Below are positions 34,108 through 46,070 of a DNA stretch of 64,000 bases, in pieces. Below the pieces are notes generated by a model. It ran no database searches. It was not told where the DNA came from and saw only the letters and a program-made list of their open reading frames with translations. The translations under genes were made by a program, and so were the position numbers. Within the stretch, counting starts at the first letter, position 1, and every line of letters starts with the position of its first letter. Source of the DNA: Hydractinia symbiolongicarpus (Eukaryota; Cnidaria; Hydrozoa; Anthoathecata; Hydractiniidae); contig NC_079880.1 in assembly GCF_029227915.1 (NCBI RefSeq), positions 8,087,501 to 8,151,500 of the forward strand. Reading direction: 5' to 3'.

Positions 34108-34600
34108 TTTGTATAATAATAACCAGATCTGTGTCTATGTAACAGGTAAAGTGGATGTGTTCATTTTCCTTTGATGTTGCCAAAAAATGCATGTCTAATA
34201 TGTTAAATTTTCTGACGTTACGATGTGACGTGAATAATACTACTTTAACGTCAATATCCTATATTAAATTAATGAAGCCATTACAGTGCACCTAAAATTT
34301 TTAGGCCAAATAACTTGGAAACGAGGTGGTGATGTCAATGATTTTTCACCGCGTGGGCAACTAGGGACTATCTAGGACCAATTTCAGTAAGTTTTCTAGA
34401 CCTGGCTCCCCCAATCCGTTACGGAATGGACAGGTTGATGACGTCATCAAAAAACCTATAAACCCTATTATCTCTGCAACCGTTTGTCAAAGATACACGA
34501 TGTTATACATTTTCTAGATCTGCGTTTCAAGACCTATACGATGAAGGGAACAGGTATACAAACTTGTAAAAAAAATTTAGGGTTTTGACTGAATGGGAAC
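34108..34600 (+). mobile_element. Helitron, 3' truncated
   Basis: It begins TTTGTATAATAATAACCAG directly after the previous CTAG, a variant of the family 5' end, and follows the consensus to about 34600. The hairpin and CTAG end are missing. Confidence 0.6.
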
Positions 34601-37326
34601 AAACGCATTTTGAATGAACGAATGGAAGAAATGCTAAATTGTGCCTCCTGTGATTGTCTAAAAGAAGTTTTATTTATCATACTTTGAAATATCGTAATTC
34701 CTATTTTCAATCCCAAGGGGCTAAATAAAGGGAGGAGGCTGAATAAAAAGTAGGATTTTAAACACAATATCTATTTTTTAAATTAGTTTTATATAAGATT
34801 TATATCTGTTTTATCATCATCTTCATCTAACAGAAATTCTACGTCTTACATGCACCACTGCTCTTTTGGGACATCAAAAGGATCAACTGATCACAGAAAA
34901 ATAAAGGGAGGAGCCTAAATAACGCTTAGAGTCGCTGAAGGGGGGTGCTTATGAGAAGGGAGGCTAAGTAAAGGGAGGGGGCAAGAAAGAGGAGTTAAGG
35001 TAAATATCTTCATCTGAATAAATAATGATTTACCGTTATAAATGTAGTTTTAGACATGACTTATCACTTCGAAAAAATAAGTATGTGTTAATTTTGTATC
35101 AAAACATCTTGAAAGAAAACAGGTGTTTAATTTAATTTGTTATACTTAAAAACATAGCGTCAAATATTTATGCGCAAAGAAGTATACTGAAAGTGATTTT
35201 TAATAGCAAAACGAAACAAAAATAGACTCAAAGTTTTTCTTTGCTTATCTAGTTTGCATATTGTTGAAATGTTAAAAATTATTTTCTCAGCGATGGTGTT
35301 GTTTTACTCGAATTTGACTTCTCTCTTCATCCCTTAAACCTCACAATAAAATATAACTTTCTTAGAAGACCAAGAAGTGAGTTCATCCTCCTTACTGGGC
35401 TATGTACGCCATCTGGCGTCACAAATCAACAACGAACCAAGTTGACTTTTGTTTGATAATGGCCGCAAACGTTAATGTAATTACCTCATTTTGAGGAAGA
35501 TATTTAAGCATAATAAAATGCAAAAATTTAAATATTTTTATGCCATGTTGTTTTTGTGATATGTGAGATTTCGTTTCGTTAGTTTTTTTTAAACAAAACA
35601 AGCATGTTGTTTTGTGAAATGAGACCAACTTATTTCGAAGATTGTATCGTACATCGAAGCTTAAAGTGGACAACTTATTTTGCAAACAAAAAGGTCAGAA
35701 TTCTTGTGAATCTTTAATCAATCGAGAGGATTTTCCAAGTATACTTTGAGTTCATTCACTAAAATTTTCAAACTTTATCAGTTGAAAAAAGACATATAAC
35801 GATGAAGGTTTCAGCGTGCTGATCTTTGTTTCTATTTAATGGATTTCTCATGTGGTTGTTGTCGTCTATGGTAACGTGCATTATCTATTAAAAGATGTTG
35901 TGGAGATTCCCAAAAAGAAAGAACTGAGTCATTATTTCCTTAATCCTTTTATAATCGCTGTTAATCACTGTTCATCGTTTAAAATAAATACACAAGTACT
36001 GGGAGATAACACTTAGTAAGAAAGTAAACACTTTTGGTGCTATTTTTCACATTTGATGAATTGCTAGTACTTTTTCATAAGCAACTCTCAACAGTTGCAT
36101 GGTAATATAAAGTGTTTGGAATTGGAGGAACTACCAAACCTCATCATGAAATTGAAAAAAAATATTCGACAGGAATATCTACTTACGGAATAGAACAAAT
36201 CAGTGCAAAATATAATTTATGTTGTTTTGAATAAATCAAAACAGCTTTACCTTTCCTTACTAAAAACCAATTGAAGAGATAACATTACCAATCCTATCAA
36301 TATCAATAATACAATATCGCATCCATAATGCATTTCGGGATATTTTGGCCAATGCTTGCCGTGTGGAAAAGTCCATTTCTTTTTTTCTATAATATCTTAC
36401 TTTACCGCGCAGGAGCGTCATTTGAGTAAATACCGTTGTTGGAGAAGGTTAGGTACGAGGACCGGTCTTCGCAATTGCTTTTCCATCTTGCTACTAATCA
36501 TTTTATCTTTTTAATAACTTGTTGAGACAAGCAGCCATGGTTATGGAATGTCGCGCTTGTTTTAAAGGATATAAATTGTAGTGAAATGATATTTTTGTTC
36601 CAAAGTTATTTAAAATTACGTTACAATAAGAATCAATATAAAGATTTTTATCTACACATTTGTTGACCAAAAAAGAATCTAAATGCTATTAAAACATAAG
36701 CGAAATATAAAAAGAAGAGACAAAGTTATATGGGCGCGAAAATAGCATAAATAACGTCTCTATTTGTAGGTAATAATACACAAATGCGTTTTCCACATTA
36801 GATAAAAAAACGACTCTAGCTATACATTGTTATTTATTATTATTATTTTTGACAATGTCCTCCATGTAAAAAAAATTCCAACCTAATCACTGAAATTTAA
36901 AAAATATACGTTTAAATAAATAACGAATATTAATATTCAAAAGGAAATGGTAACTAGCCTAGTCATTATTCTTATTTCTCTACTGTTCAAAACAAAAGAA
37001 GTTTTCAATCCGAAATTTCAATCTGATATTCTTTTAACGCCTACTCTTATATAATAAAAAGAATGCATTGCAATTTTAAACCTTTTTTTAATTATAAAGG
37101 CAGATTTCCACCAGTTAGCTGTGTCACAAATTTAAAATGTCGAATGTAAGAAAAACGAAATTGCGCGTTCTCAGATACGCCGGAATATTCGCCATGAAAT
37201 TCGTTTAAAATTAGAACTTATGTCTGAATAAAGCCTGCAATAATGGGCTATTTACATTTCTGCCAAGGTTTATAACAGTTTGTATACGTTGGCAGACATC
37301 CAAATGCTATGTTTTGTCTTTCTCAA
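34601..37326. other. Intergenic region 3' of the cupin gene
   Basis: No gene recognised. Two GGGAGG-rich patches lie at 34720-34740 and 34900-35000. The minus-strand AATAAA near 36835 is a possible but distant poly(A) signal for the cupin gene. Confidence 0.4.
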
Positions 37327-38673
37327 TTACTTTGTAGAACCACTCAAGTATGTTTCGTATTCTTTTAAAACCTGACTTCTCATACACATGAAAGAAAAGT
37401 CACTTGTGGGAAAGAACTGGTCTAATTCTCCATGGCTGGAGACATAATCAAAACCAGGCCAATGCATTTTGTCCTTCTCGCCATATCGGTAGCACTGGAT
37501 GGTGGCACAGAAGTCATCGGTTCGGTTCTCCAGGTGATGTGTTTGAAACCAATTTGGTGAAATCCATGTGACATCACCCTCCTTCGCATCGAACAATTTA
37601 ATTACTTTTTGTTGGTTGGGGGGTGGATCAGTTTGCTTGTTGTATACGTTGATGGTAATTCTTCCGAATAATACTTTTATGATTGCAAAAGAGCCGCCAT
37701 GGTTATGAATAGGACTTTTGTGACCACTTGGCCATATTTCCAGCACATATGGAATTCCAGGTGCGGTTCTGCGATCAGGACCTAACGTTACACGTAGGTA
37801 TGTTTCAGTAAAACCGTCAAACTCATTCGCCTTTGCTTGCAACGTTTTATATAACAAACAGCCTTTGGTTTTTATAGAATAACGGATAGCATCTGATAAT
37901 TTAATGATGGGGTTGGGTGGATATTCCAATTCCAAGCCTTTTATGTTGGCATACAGACGTTGACAAGCTGATGGTAAGCTGCTGGAGAGCATCACTTTAT
38001 TGCTGTCTAGATCAAACATCGTAACATCGTTGCTATCTAATATACGTGGTGGATAATTGCAAACAAATGGATCCTGCTGAAATTGGAAGGTCGGTTCTGT
38101 AGTAATATATGATGGGAATGAAAGATATTCTGTGGCTAGCACCAATACAAATTTGTCCTTTGTGGAATTAAAAAACTGGGCTAGGTTTTTTCGAATCTCC
38201 TTTTGATCCTCTTTACTTTTATCCTTTAGAAAATCATGAGTCATCAGTGTCGTCTCTTCCATGGTATATCCTTTACCATACTTGAGAACCAATCCGTCGC
38301 GATCATAACTATACCAGTAGGTTGCCGTTGTTTTAGATTGTATTCCAACTTCATTTATTTTTGTTAAAACTTCTTCTTTATTTTTTCCCTGATATTTGAT
38401 TGCAAACTGAGCTTTTTCCTTGTCCACTTGTAACGCTATATAAGCTTTAGGAAGCTCATAGTCTTTCTCATCCAATTGTTGTTGTCCAGTAATCCCGCAA
38501 AGATTTTTACAGGGCTCGTCTGTCACTAAGACAGAAAACGATTCGGCCTTTCCTGTTGTGTACAGGAAAGTTCCCTGACCTACTACTGGAAACTTTCTGC
38601 ATTCCCTTACGGAATAATTCTGTTCCATGGTCATCTTCCAAGTGAAGTAAAAGATGTGTGCGGTTAAGATCAT
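37327..38673 (-). CDS. Single-exon cupin protein with cysteine-dioxygenase-like metal site
   Basis: The 448-codon frame starts at an ATG preceded in frame by TAA and ends in TAA. Met14 and Met16 are alternative starts. Residues 290-400 form a cupin: YLRVTLGPDRRTAPG, then GHKSPIHNHGGSFAIIKVLF with His323 and His325, a Gly-rich turn (FDAKEGDVTWISP) and His379/His380. This is the 3-His site seen in thiol dioxygenases of the cysteine dioxygenase type, which oxidise cysteine to cysteine sulfinate with Fe(II) and O2. The N-terminal 280 residues are extra compared with the roughly 200-residue dioxygenases. They include WYSYDRDGLVLKYGKGYTME, which recalls carbohydrate-binding-like beta domains. Substrate is unknown. 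No signal peptide is clear. The lack of introns is unusual beside its neighbours and may reflect retroposition or transfer. Confidence 0.8.
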   Translation of the reverse strand: MILTAHIFYFTWKMTMEQNYSVRECRKFPVVGQGTFLYTTGKAESFSVLVTDEPCKNLCGITGQQQLDEKDYELPKAYIALQVDKEKAQFAIKYQGKNKEEVLTKINEVGIQSKTTATYWYSYDRDGLVLKYGKGYTMEETTLMTHDFLKDKSKEDQKEIRKNLAQFFNSTKDKFVLVLATEYLSFPSYITTEPTFQFQQDPFVCNYPPRILDSNDVTMFDLDSNKVMLSSSLPSACQRLYANIKGLELEYPPNPIIKLSDAIRYSIKTKGCLLYKTLQAKANEFDGFTETYLRVTLGPDRRTAPGIPYVLEIWPSGHKSPIHNHGGSFAIIKVLFGRITINVYNKQTDPPPNQQKVIKLFDAKEGDVTWISPNWFQTHHLENRTDDFCATIQCYRYGEKDKMHWPGFDYVSSHGELDQFFPTSDFSFMCMRSQVLKEYETYLSGSTK

Positions 38674-39998
38674 CCCGACTTAAATAAGATTTGCAAAATC
38701 CGTGATAAAATTGTTGCTAATGGAATTAACCATATAGCATAGCAGCATATCCGGTCAAAAATTAATAGATTTTTGACCACTTAATTTGTTATGTTTTCCT
38801 TATTAGAAGTCAAAATAAATGTAATTATAGTGCAGAAAAATGTAAAACCACAGATATTTGTTTTTTTACTCACTGCAAAAGTGATTAAAAAGGCCTTTTG
38901 TTCTTTGTAAAAACTTACGAGGAACAAAAATTTTCAAAATATGTACAAAACTTTTGACCGGATATTAATTTTTAATTCGGATGTTGGAAACTAGGAGAAC
39001 TATCAAAAACGCAACGGGGTTTGAGTTTAAACAGACTCCTTGTACTGCCATGCTGCGGAGTCTATGTATTTGTGAGGGGCAATGACGATATACACGTTTC
39101 TTTTTGTGTTATTATTCCAGTCTTTGTGATGTCAAAAAAATATGCTGATCCAACCGCACAGAAATGACTAATGGTTATAATGGGTGGTGATTATTAAAGT
39201 ACGGAGCAATAATTTGTTATCGGCCTTTGTGACGTATTTCGGAATTAAATACCTTGTTCTTCAAAAGTCAAATAAAATGATTTTTTGAAAATGAGAAGTT
39301 ATTGACGAGGGCAGGCGGATTCCTCTCCTCCCCCTCCCCCCGTAATAATATGCTCGCAAAACCCCGGACCGAATAAAATTAAAAGGCTTGTCTGATATTA
39401 TCGAAACTTTTTAATACGGGAAAGGTTTTAAACGCATACAAATGACATAAATTATGCCAGGTACAAATTTCTTTGATATACTCTTATCCTTAAATATATG
39501 AACATTAAAAAGTAAAGAAAACTGTGAACAAAATTACAACAGAATCCGATAAAGTTTGTATAAACGTGGTTTTTCCAGGCCATAATGCAGCAACACAATT
39601 CCTCACACCATTTTGAATTCTTTGCCATTGTATAAATAGATAATTTATAGTAATCAAATAACATTTAGAAACCTATTTTCAAAACGTTCTGATGTTCCCT
39701 CTGCTCTTGTACAAGTGGAAACAGGACACGAAACTTTGAAAAATGATTAACAATGTGAACAATATACTAGAAACTATCATCTTGTTTCGATTGTCAATTC
39801 ATTTTTACCATATGTTATAAAAAAGCTTACAAAATAAACATAGTCACACTTAGCTGATAAAAATACTGCTGTAATGATTATGAAAATAAACCTGGCTGAG
39901 AAATGCAGTATATAATTACCTAGTTAAAGAGACTTTAACGCCCATGTTGCGCGGTGGCTGAAGTAGTCTTCTACTGCCGCTCTTGGAATATTACTATA
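38674..39998. other. Region 5' of the cupin gene
   Basis: No gene recognised. An inverted pair around 38750-38960 (CCGGTCAAAAATTAATAG against TTTTGACCGGATATTAAT) suggests a small foldback or MITE of about 210 bp in the upstream region. Confidence 0.4.
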
Positions 39999-40245
39999 CT
40001 AGTCGATTAGGCCCGTGGAAAAATCCACTTAGGCAGAAAAACAATTGAAAAGTTCTGTCATTTGAATTTTGATGACATCAGCAAATATTTCAGTATATTG
40101 AATATGCCTTTAATGCTTTGAATATGCCTTTCTAGTCGATTAGGCCCGTGGAAAAATCCACTTAGGCAGAAAAACAATTGAAAAGTTCTGTCATTTGAAT
40201 TTTGATGACATCAGCAAATATTTCAGTATATTGAATATGCCTTTT
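39999..40245 (-). mobile_element. Two tandem Helitron 3'-end fragments
   Basis: CTAGTCGATTAGGCCCGTGG (minus-orientation 3' end with the hairpin) starts at 39999 and again at 40132. About 110 bases of each are identical, giving a 133-bp direct repeat. The rest of the element is absent. Confidence 0.7.
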
Positions 40246-42480
40246 ACTAAAAAAAATAATCTGAAAATGCATAAAAAGAAAGTATATAAGTCATAATTTA
40301 ACAAAAAAGTTCTTAAAATCTAACACAAAATATCAAATGTCAAATCGCATGAAATCCTCCCAACAAAACTTCAGACAAAATATGAAAAACAACGGCGTGC
40401 AAGGTGTAAAATCTAGTTAGTAGAAAGTTACAACATTGACAGTCACAACCCAGACAGTTACGACAACAATAATAATAATGTCAGAAATAACACATATCTC
40501 CAATATGTATACATCTTATTATGTGATTATGTTGAAAACCTTCAATATTTTAATCTGAAGTGTCGAAAAGAAAGGCTTGCAACAGTAAGCACAGATCTAT
40601 GAAATAAGTTCTTTACGCATTTTAAACATTGTCTTTTCCCTAAATGCTTATACAACAATACAACCTGAACAATATCAAAAAGCCAAACTTAAACAAACAC
40701 AAAACACCTAAAAACAAAAAGTTAAACTTTGAAAAATCATTTATTCGGTTGCATACCATCCTCTCCCGCAAAAATATGCACCAAATGTAAAAATTAACCG
40801 GTTAACAAAACAATTTTTTGTCTAATGATCCGTACTGACTTTACCAAACATTTTAACCTGAAATGTCGAAAAAGCAAGGAGCAAGGAGTAAATTTCAAAT
40901 CAACAAAAATCATTATTTTGAAAACATTGTATATATATATGGTCCTTCCTCACAAAAGTTTACAATAAATGTAGAACACAAAGGTTTATGAGGAGCAAAT
41001 CAAAATATGAACAAAAATCAGTTCAATTGGCATGTTCTATATTGTCTTCAGCCATAAAATCTTCCACAAAATTGATATGAAACCCATCAAATTCAACTCA
41101 GAAAAAGCAGTCATTTAAGTGCATACAAAAATACAACTTGTAGAATATCAAATTATTATTTTTAGTATATATAATTGCATATGGTCCTCCCTCACAACAG
41201 TTAAATTTTTGCACTAAATTTGCAACACAAAATACAAATTCTAAATAATTCCTATGGTTTTCCTCAAAAGTTTAATCAAAATATAAAAGATGAGAGGTGA
41301 ACGACAAAATCAAAGTTTGCAGAATTTAATTATTTTGGTATATATATGTCTATTGATATATGCCCTTTATAACAATATTTCAATCCAAAATGTGAAAAAG
41401 AAAAACAGTTTGCAACAAAATCAGTTATTCTTATGATATTGCATACACTTTTTCTCCACAAAAGTGTAAAAAAAGAATGGTTGTAGGAAATACTTCTGAT
41501 TCAACAAAAATCAGTATTTGCATCTTGTACTCATTAAATATTACCCAAAATTTCAAAAAACTGTGATTTGGAACGCATCAAATTTTTAAATAGAGAAGGA
41601 TCAGTCATTTCGGTATGTTGTACAGAGTCCTGCCCGGTAAGAATTTATACAAAATATAAAAAAAACACAAGTTTTTTCGGTGTTGTACTCCCTCAAAAAA
41701 GTTGAAACTTTTCTTAATTGAGACAAAATGCCATAAACAAAAACATTTTAGTCAGAACATCTAGAACAACAAAAATCACTACACTTAAGGTACCAGAATT
41801 ACTACATGTTAAATAAAAATCGTTTCGTCATATTGCATGTAACCGATGTATGTAAGTTTAGTTACACAAAATGTGAAAAATACATTATTTGTATACACAA
41901 ATTGTGAAAAATACATTAGTTGCTTAAAAACCGTCCTTAAACTCTTCTTAAATATTATGTAATACTTTTTTAAAAGTTGTTGTGGCTTGTTAATTTAAGC
42001 TTAAAATGTCAATTAAAATAAGTTACAGTCACATTCTTTTAGCAAAGACCACTAAGATTAGCTTACATGTAAAAAGTAACATAAAACTGAAGCTAACATA
42101 AGGTAGCTACAGCAGCTAATAGCTGGTCACTTAAATATAAACTGGAGACTTAGCTAGGTATAAAGAACATGGCTACATATTTATAAATTCCTAGCAACCT
42201 AGCTAGTTGTTGTTGGTGTGGTTGATGCTAGCTAACAAACATGTCTCGCATCAATAATATCATCAAAACTTTAAAAAACATAAACAAACCTTACAGAAAC
42301 CTTTCTATACTTCATTTATATACCATGCCCCTTTTTAAATGCTTTTGTAAAGATTTATTTTGAAGGCAAGAGAAGACAAATGCTTAAAAAGGACAGCCAT
42401 CTTTTTTGCAAACACAATTTCCGTTACTTTGTGCTAGAACTTCATTTAACAAACCACACAAAATTCGCGGCTTTTCACGA
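40246..42480. repeat. Diverged tandem-like repeats, non-coding
   Basis: Motifs such as ACAAAAATCAGT..., GGTCCTCCCTCACAA and CACAAAATGTGAAAA recur every 100-200 bases through about 40250-41900. I read this as an old, strongly diverged satellite. I could not align the units exactly. No gene is seen. Confidence 0.35.
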
Positions 42481-42602
42481 CAAAGAAGACATATTTTTTT
42501 CGGCAACATCAAAGATTTTTTTCGGCAACATCAAAGGAAAATGACGATATCAACTTTGCCTGTCACAGACACACAGACACACTTAGCGTATTATTATATA
42601 GA
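42481..42602 (-). mobile_element. Helitron 5'-end fragment
   Basis: On the minus strand TCTATATAATAATACGCTAA begins at 42602 after an A and runs into CTGTGACAGGCAAAGTTGAT. A short direct repeat (GATGTTGCCGAAAAAAAT-like) marks its truncated inner end. Confidence 0.65.
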
Positions 42603-43349
42603 TGCTCTGTTTATTTAAAATCTAAAATTTAATATATTAATATGTATGCGTGACAAAACTAGGACTTTGGTATACACAATCTTTTCTCAACATTTTTTTG
42701 GCTACCAAATGGTTTCATGTATTATTGAAAATTTGTGATGTATCTGAAAATATGTTTTACACTGTTCGATCCCGTCTAATTACTCCTTCATATTGTACAT
42801 TACAGGAAATTTGTCATACGTTTTGACTTTGATTTATCACAGCTTTATCGATCGGTCATGTATAATTCCTATCGCAAGAAAAAACCGCATTTGGTAAAAC
42901 GGATATATATTGTTGATTTCAGGCAATTTCTGTATATGTATGTTCTACGATGTTTATTGATGTAAATCACCTCAGTATGAGTTATATTTCTGCCAAATGT
43001 TATTAATTATATAGCTATGGGATAATTTTGTATTTGTAAAATTAAAAATATACATGCCTTTTAGGAGACCTTTTTCATTTTTATGAAAATTATATTTTTG
43101 CTTATTTATTGCGTCACGTTATGGTTTCAAAACTAAGGTAATACAGTACAATAAAAGCGCTGACGACGAATTGCGACATTTCGCAGACGTGCACAAGAGG
43201 TATAAATTGTACCATTTAGTGAACATGTGAGCTTTATATAGATATCAATTACATAATTGGGACATTCTTTGATCCTAAACAAGTTCCATTTTAAAACAAA
43301 AGCTGAAGTCGTATCCTGAATGTATATTCTTTAGAAGGTGCAATGAAAA

Positions 43350-45540
43350 TTCTTCTTTCACTTTTGTAAATTTAAGTCCAATTTTCTCGCTGAATCTAAG
43401 CAATGTCGTACATTGGTATAAGTCGAGTAAGATTGACCTACTGGGACAGGAGCGAATATTTTACCGAAGGAAGGTTCTGGTACTATATGCAGTCTTAGGT
43501 ATAACACAATAGCACTCAAAGTATTTATAATTATGCAATCTTCTGTATTTCGACACATAAAACCTTCAATTGATTATTTTATTTCGTATAAAACAATGTC
43601 TATATGTCAAACGAAGTACTATCCTCTATGCGCATTTAGCATCTCATCGTACCCACATCTCAAAAATTACGATTTTCCTTGATAAACACTTGTTAACAGT
43701 CATCGAAATGTCGTACTTTGTAGAGGTATGACTCTACGAGTTAGCTTTTCCAACTTACAAACATATATAAGAATTTCTGCGACAAGGGAAAAAACTTCCT
43801 TGCGTTGTGTGTTTTGAAATCAATTGTATAATTTGCGTTATGTCCGGATGGGTTTTTCCTGAGCATCAACTTATTGCATTGGCGAAAACAAAATCATTAG
43901 ATTTCCGAAAATTTCGCGAAAAATTCTCACATTAAATTATCCACTTCTGAATAGCTGTTCACAATCTCTACTTAACTTTTGATACATAAAGGCTTACTGC
44001 ACGCGTGATTCATAATGCTAGATAGGTATGATTTCAGTGTCAGTGCCATATGTGTACCAAAGAATAATGAAAAGGACATTCTGGCTTATCACTCTTTGAA
44101 ATCATTTACTTAAAAAGCAACATTGCATAGACCGATAAATATTTTTCTAAAATTAATTGAATAAGTTGCAACATTTGGCAGACATGTGGATTTCGTAAAG
44201 CACATTACGTTATTCAAATCTAATTTTCTATGCGTATAGGTCCTTACTACCTTTATTGGTCTGCGCTGGAACAGCTTTTCACAATTTCTACTTAACTTTC
44301 AATACGTAATACTGAAGCGTTCCGTCTGTTGGCCTGCCACAAGTTCCTTTTTTTCACGTAGGCGAGAAACTGTCTGTGTAGATGTGCCATGTGTTGGTGC
44401 TGCAATCAACGGAACGAGCCTCTTTGAGAGCCACATTTTAAAATCAGTTATAATAATTGCACGATTTAGCAAACGTATACATTCTTGAAAGAGCCTTCCA
44501 CGTTTCCTACTTATCCTTTATCTCGTTGTAAATTATTACGGCATTTGATGATTTGCTAAAACGTCTCTATTTATCCCATGAGGTAGTCATTTGAAGAGGA
44601 AAAGAGCCTCCATGAGAATTACAATTTAAAATCAACAATATAAAATGCAGTATTGGGTAGACATATGTCTGTCTGGGATGGCTTTGCGAAAATATTTCTT
44701 GATTTTTAGGACGTAGTAGTCCGTTGTTGTGTTATCTGCTTTGCAATAATTTTATTTTGTGTACATACTGTCTGTTGAAGTGTCCTATGTGATCGTACAT
44801 AAAACAAATAAAAAAACTACATTGCTTTTTTACATTATTATTTTTAAAGTAGCTTCCCACACAACTCCTATAATTCGTTCAATACGTGATACTTTGTTCT
44901 CACGTTAAACAGAAGCAACAACTTCATTCTTTAACTGCTGTTTAAGCGTCGCATGCAGTCGCAGCTAACACAAAGAAAGCAACGAAGCTTGCGAATTTTG
45001 AAAACCATTCTATAAAATGAAGTATTTGATAGACATACTAATTTTTGAAATAGCTTATTACATCTCTTATCAAACCAAATATATCACTATGTTGATATGT
45101 CTGCGAAGGAAGGTCTGTCTAGGTGTTCCATGTGACCGTTGCGAAATGTATTACGAAATTATTATTTAAAATAAAAATTTGTTAATATGAATTTCTGGAA
45201 TATCTCTTCATTTTCAATGCGCAGTAGGCCGTAATTGCGTTGGTTTGTCTGCAGTAATTTCATTTTGTCTACTATATACGAATGACTGTCTGTTTCGCGT
45301 CCTCCGTTATAATGGATGAAGCAAAAACCAACTTATACTAAGTAATAGTAATCTCTACGTTGGTTGGAATGCGACATGACTATACTGTCTACAAGGTACG
45401 ACTGACTACTTCTTTAGTTGCCCCATGGAATCGTACCTACACCAAGAAGCCAACCCATTTGAAAAATATATTTTGCAATACAATTATATGAAATGCTGCT
45501 TTAGTAAATATATTCTTTAAAGCTCTCCATATTTCCCAGA
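43350..45540. repeat. Diverged tandem repeat block
   Basis: Phrases like TTAACTTTCAATACGTAATA, GACTGTCTGTTG and CCATGTGATCGTAC recur in order at intervals of roughly 200-260 bases. The copies are too diverged for exact borders. No coding frame continues through them. Confidence 0.35.
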
Positions 45541-45551
45541 AAACACAAACA

Positions 45552-45770
45552 CGTCTTAAAGGCGTCATTTTTCGTCTCTTTGACCAGAAAAAGACGTCTT
45601 AAAGACGCCTTAATTTGGTCTCCGCTAAACGAGTTATATCTCGTTTGAAAGAAACGTCTTCAAGACGTCTTTATTTAGTCTCGGTAAGACCAATTAAGTC
45701 TCGTTCAAAACAAACGTCTTAAAGAGGTCTTTATTTTGTCTTCGTAAGACCAGTAAATCCACAGAAGGTA
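45552..45770. repeat. About 60-bp tandem repeats with AAGACGTCTT core (left flank)
   Basis: Three diverged units contain AAACGTCTTAAAGACGTCTT-like palindromes, TTATTTAGTCTCGGTAAGAC and GTCTCGTT. The same palindrome core is present at 48375-48520, on the other side of the DUF4806-like gene. Confidence 0.7.
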
Positions 45771-46070
45771 TAAAGAAGTTAAAATCCCATGCAGTCCTGG
45801 TTAATGTAATTATATAATAAAAACCGATTCGTGTACAGACAAGCTTAAAAAACTTTTTCACGCTTTCTTTGCCGAAAGATTTCTATTTTCATGTTTGAAG
45901 ATCCTTTGTATGATATTTTAATTTTATTTTAATTTTATGCTGTGTTATTGAGCCATCCTGTATTTCTTCATGGATATATTGTTATAAAATTGTGTTCAAA
46001 ATAATTTAACGTAGATTTTATCTCCACCTTCTATTTCATAATTTAATGAAATACTTTTTAAGTTAAAAGA

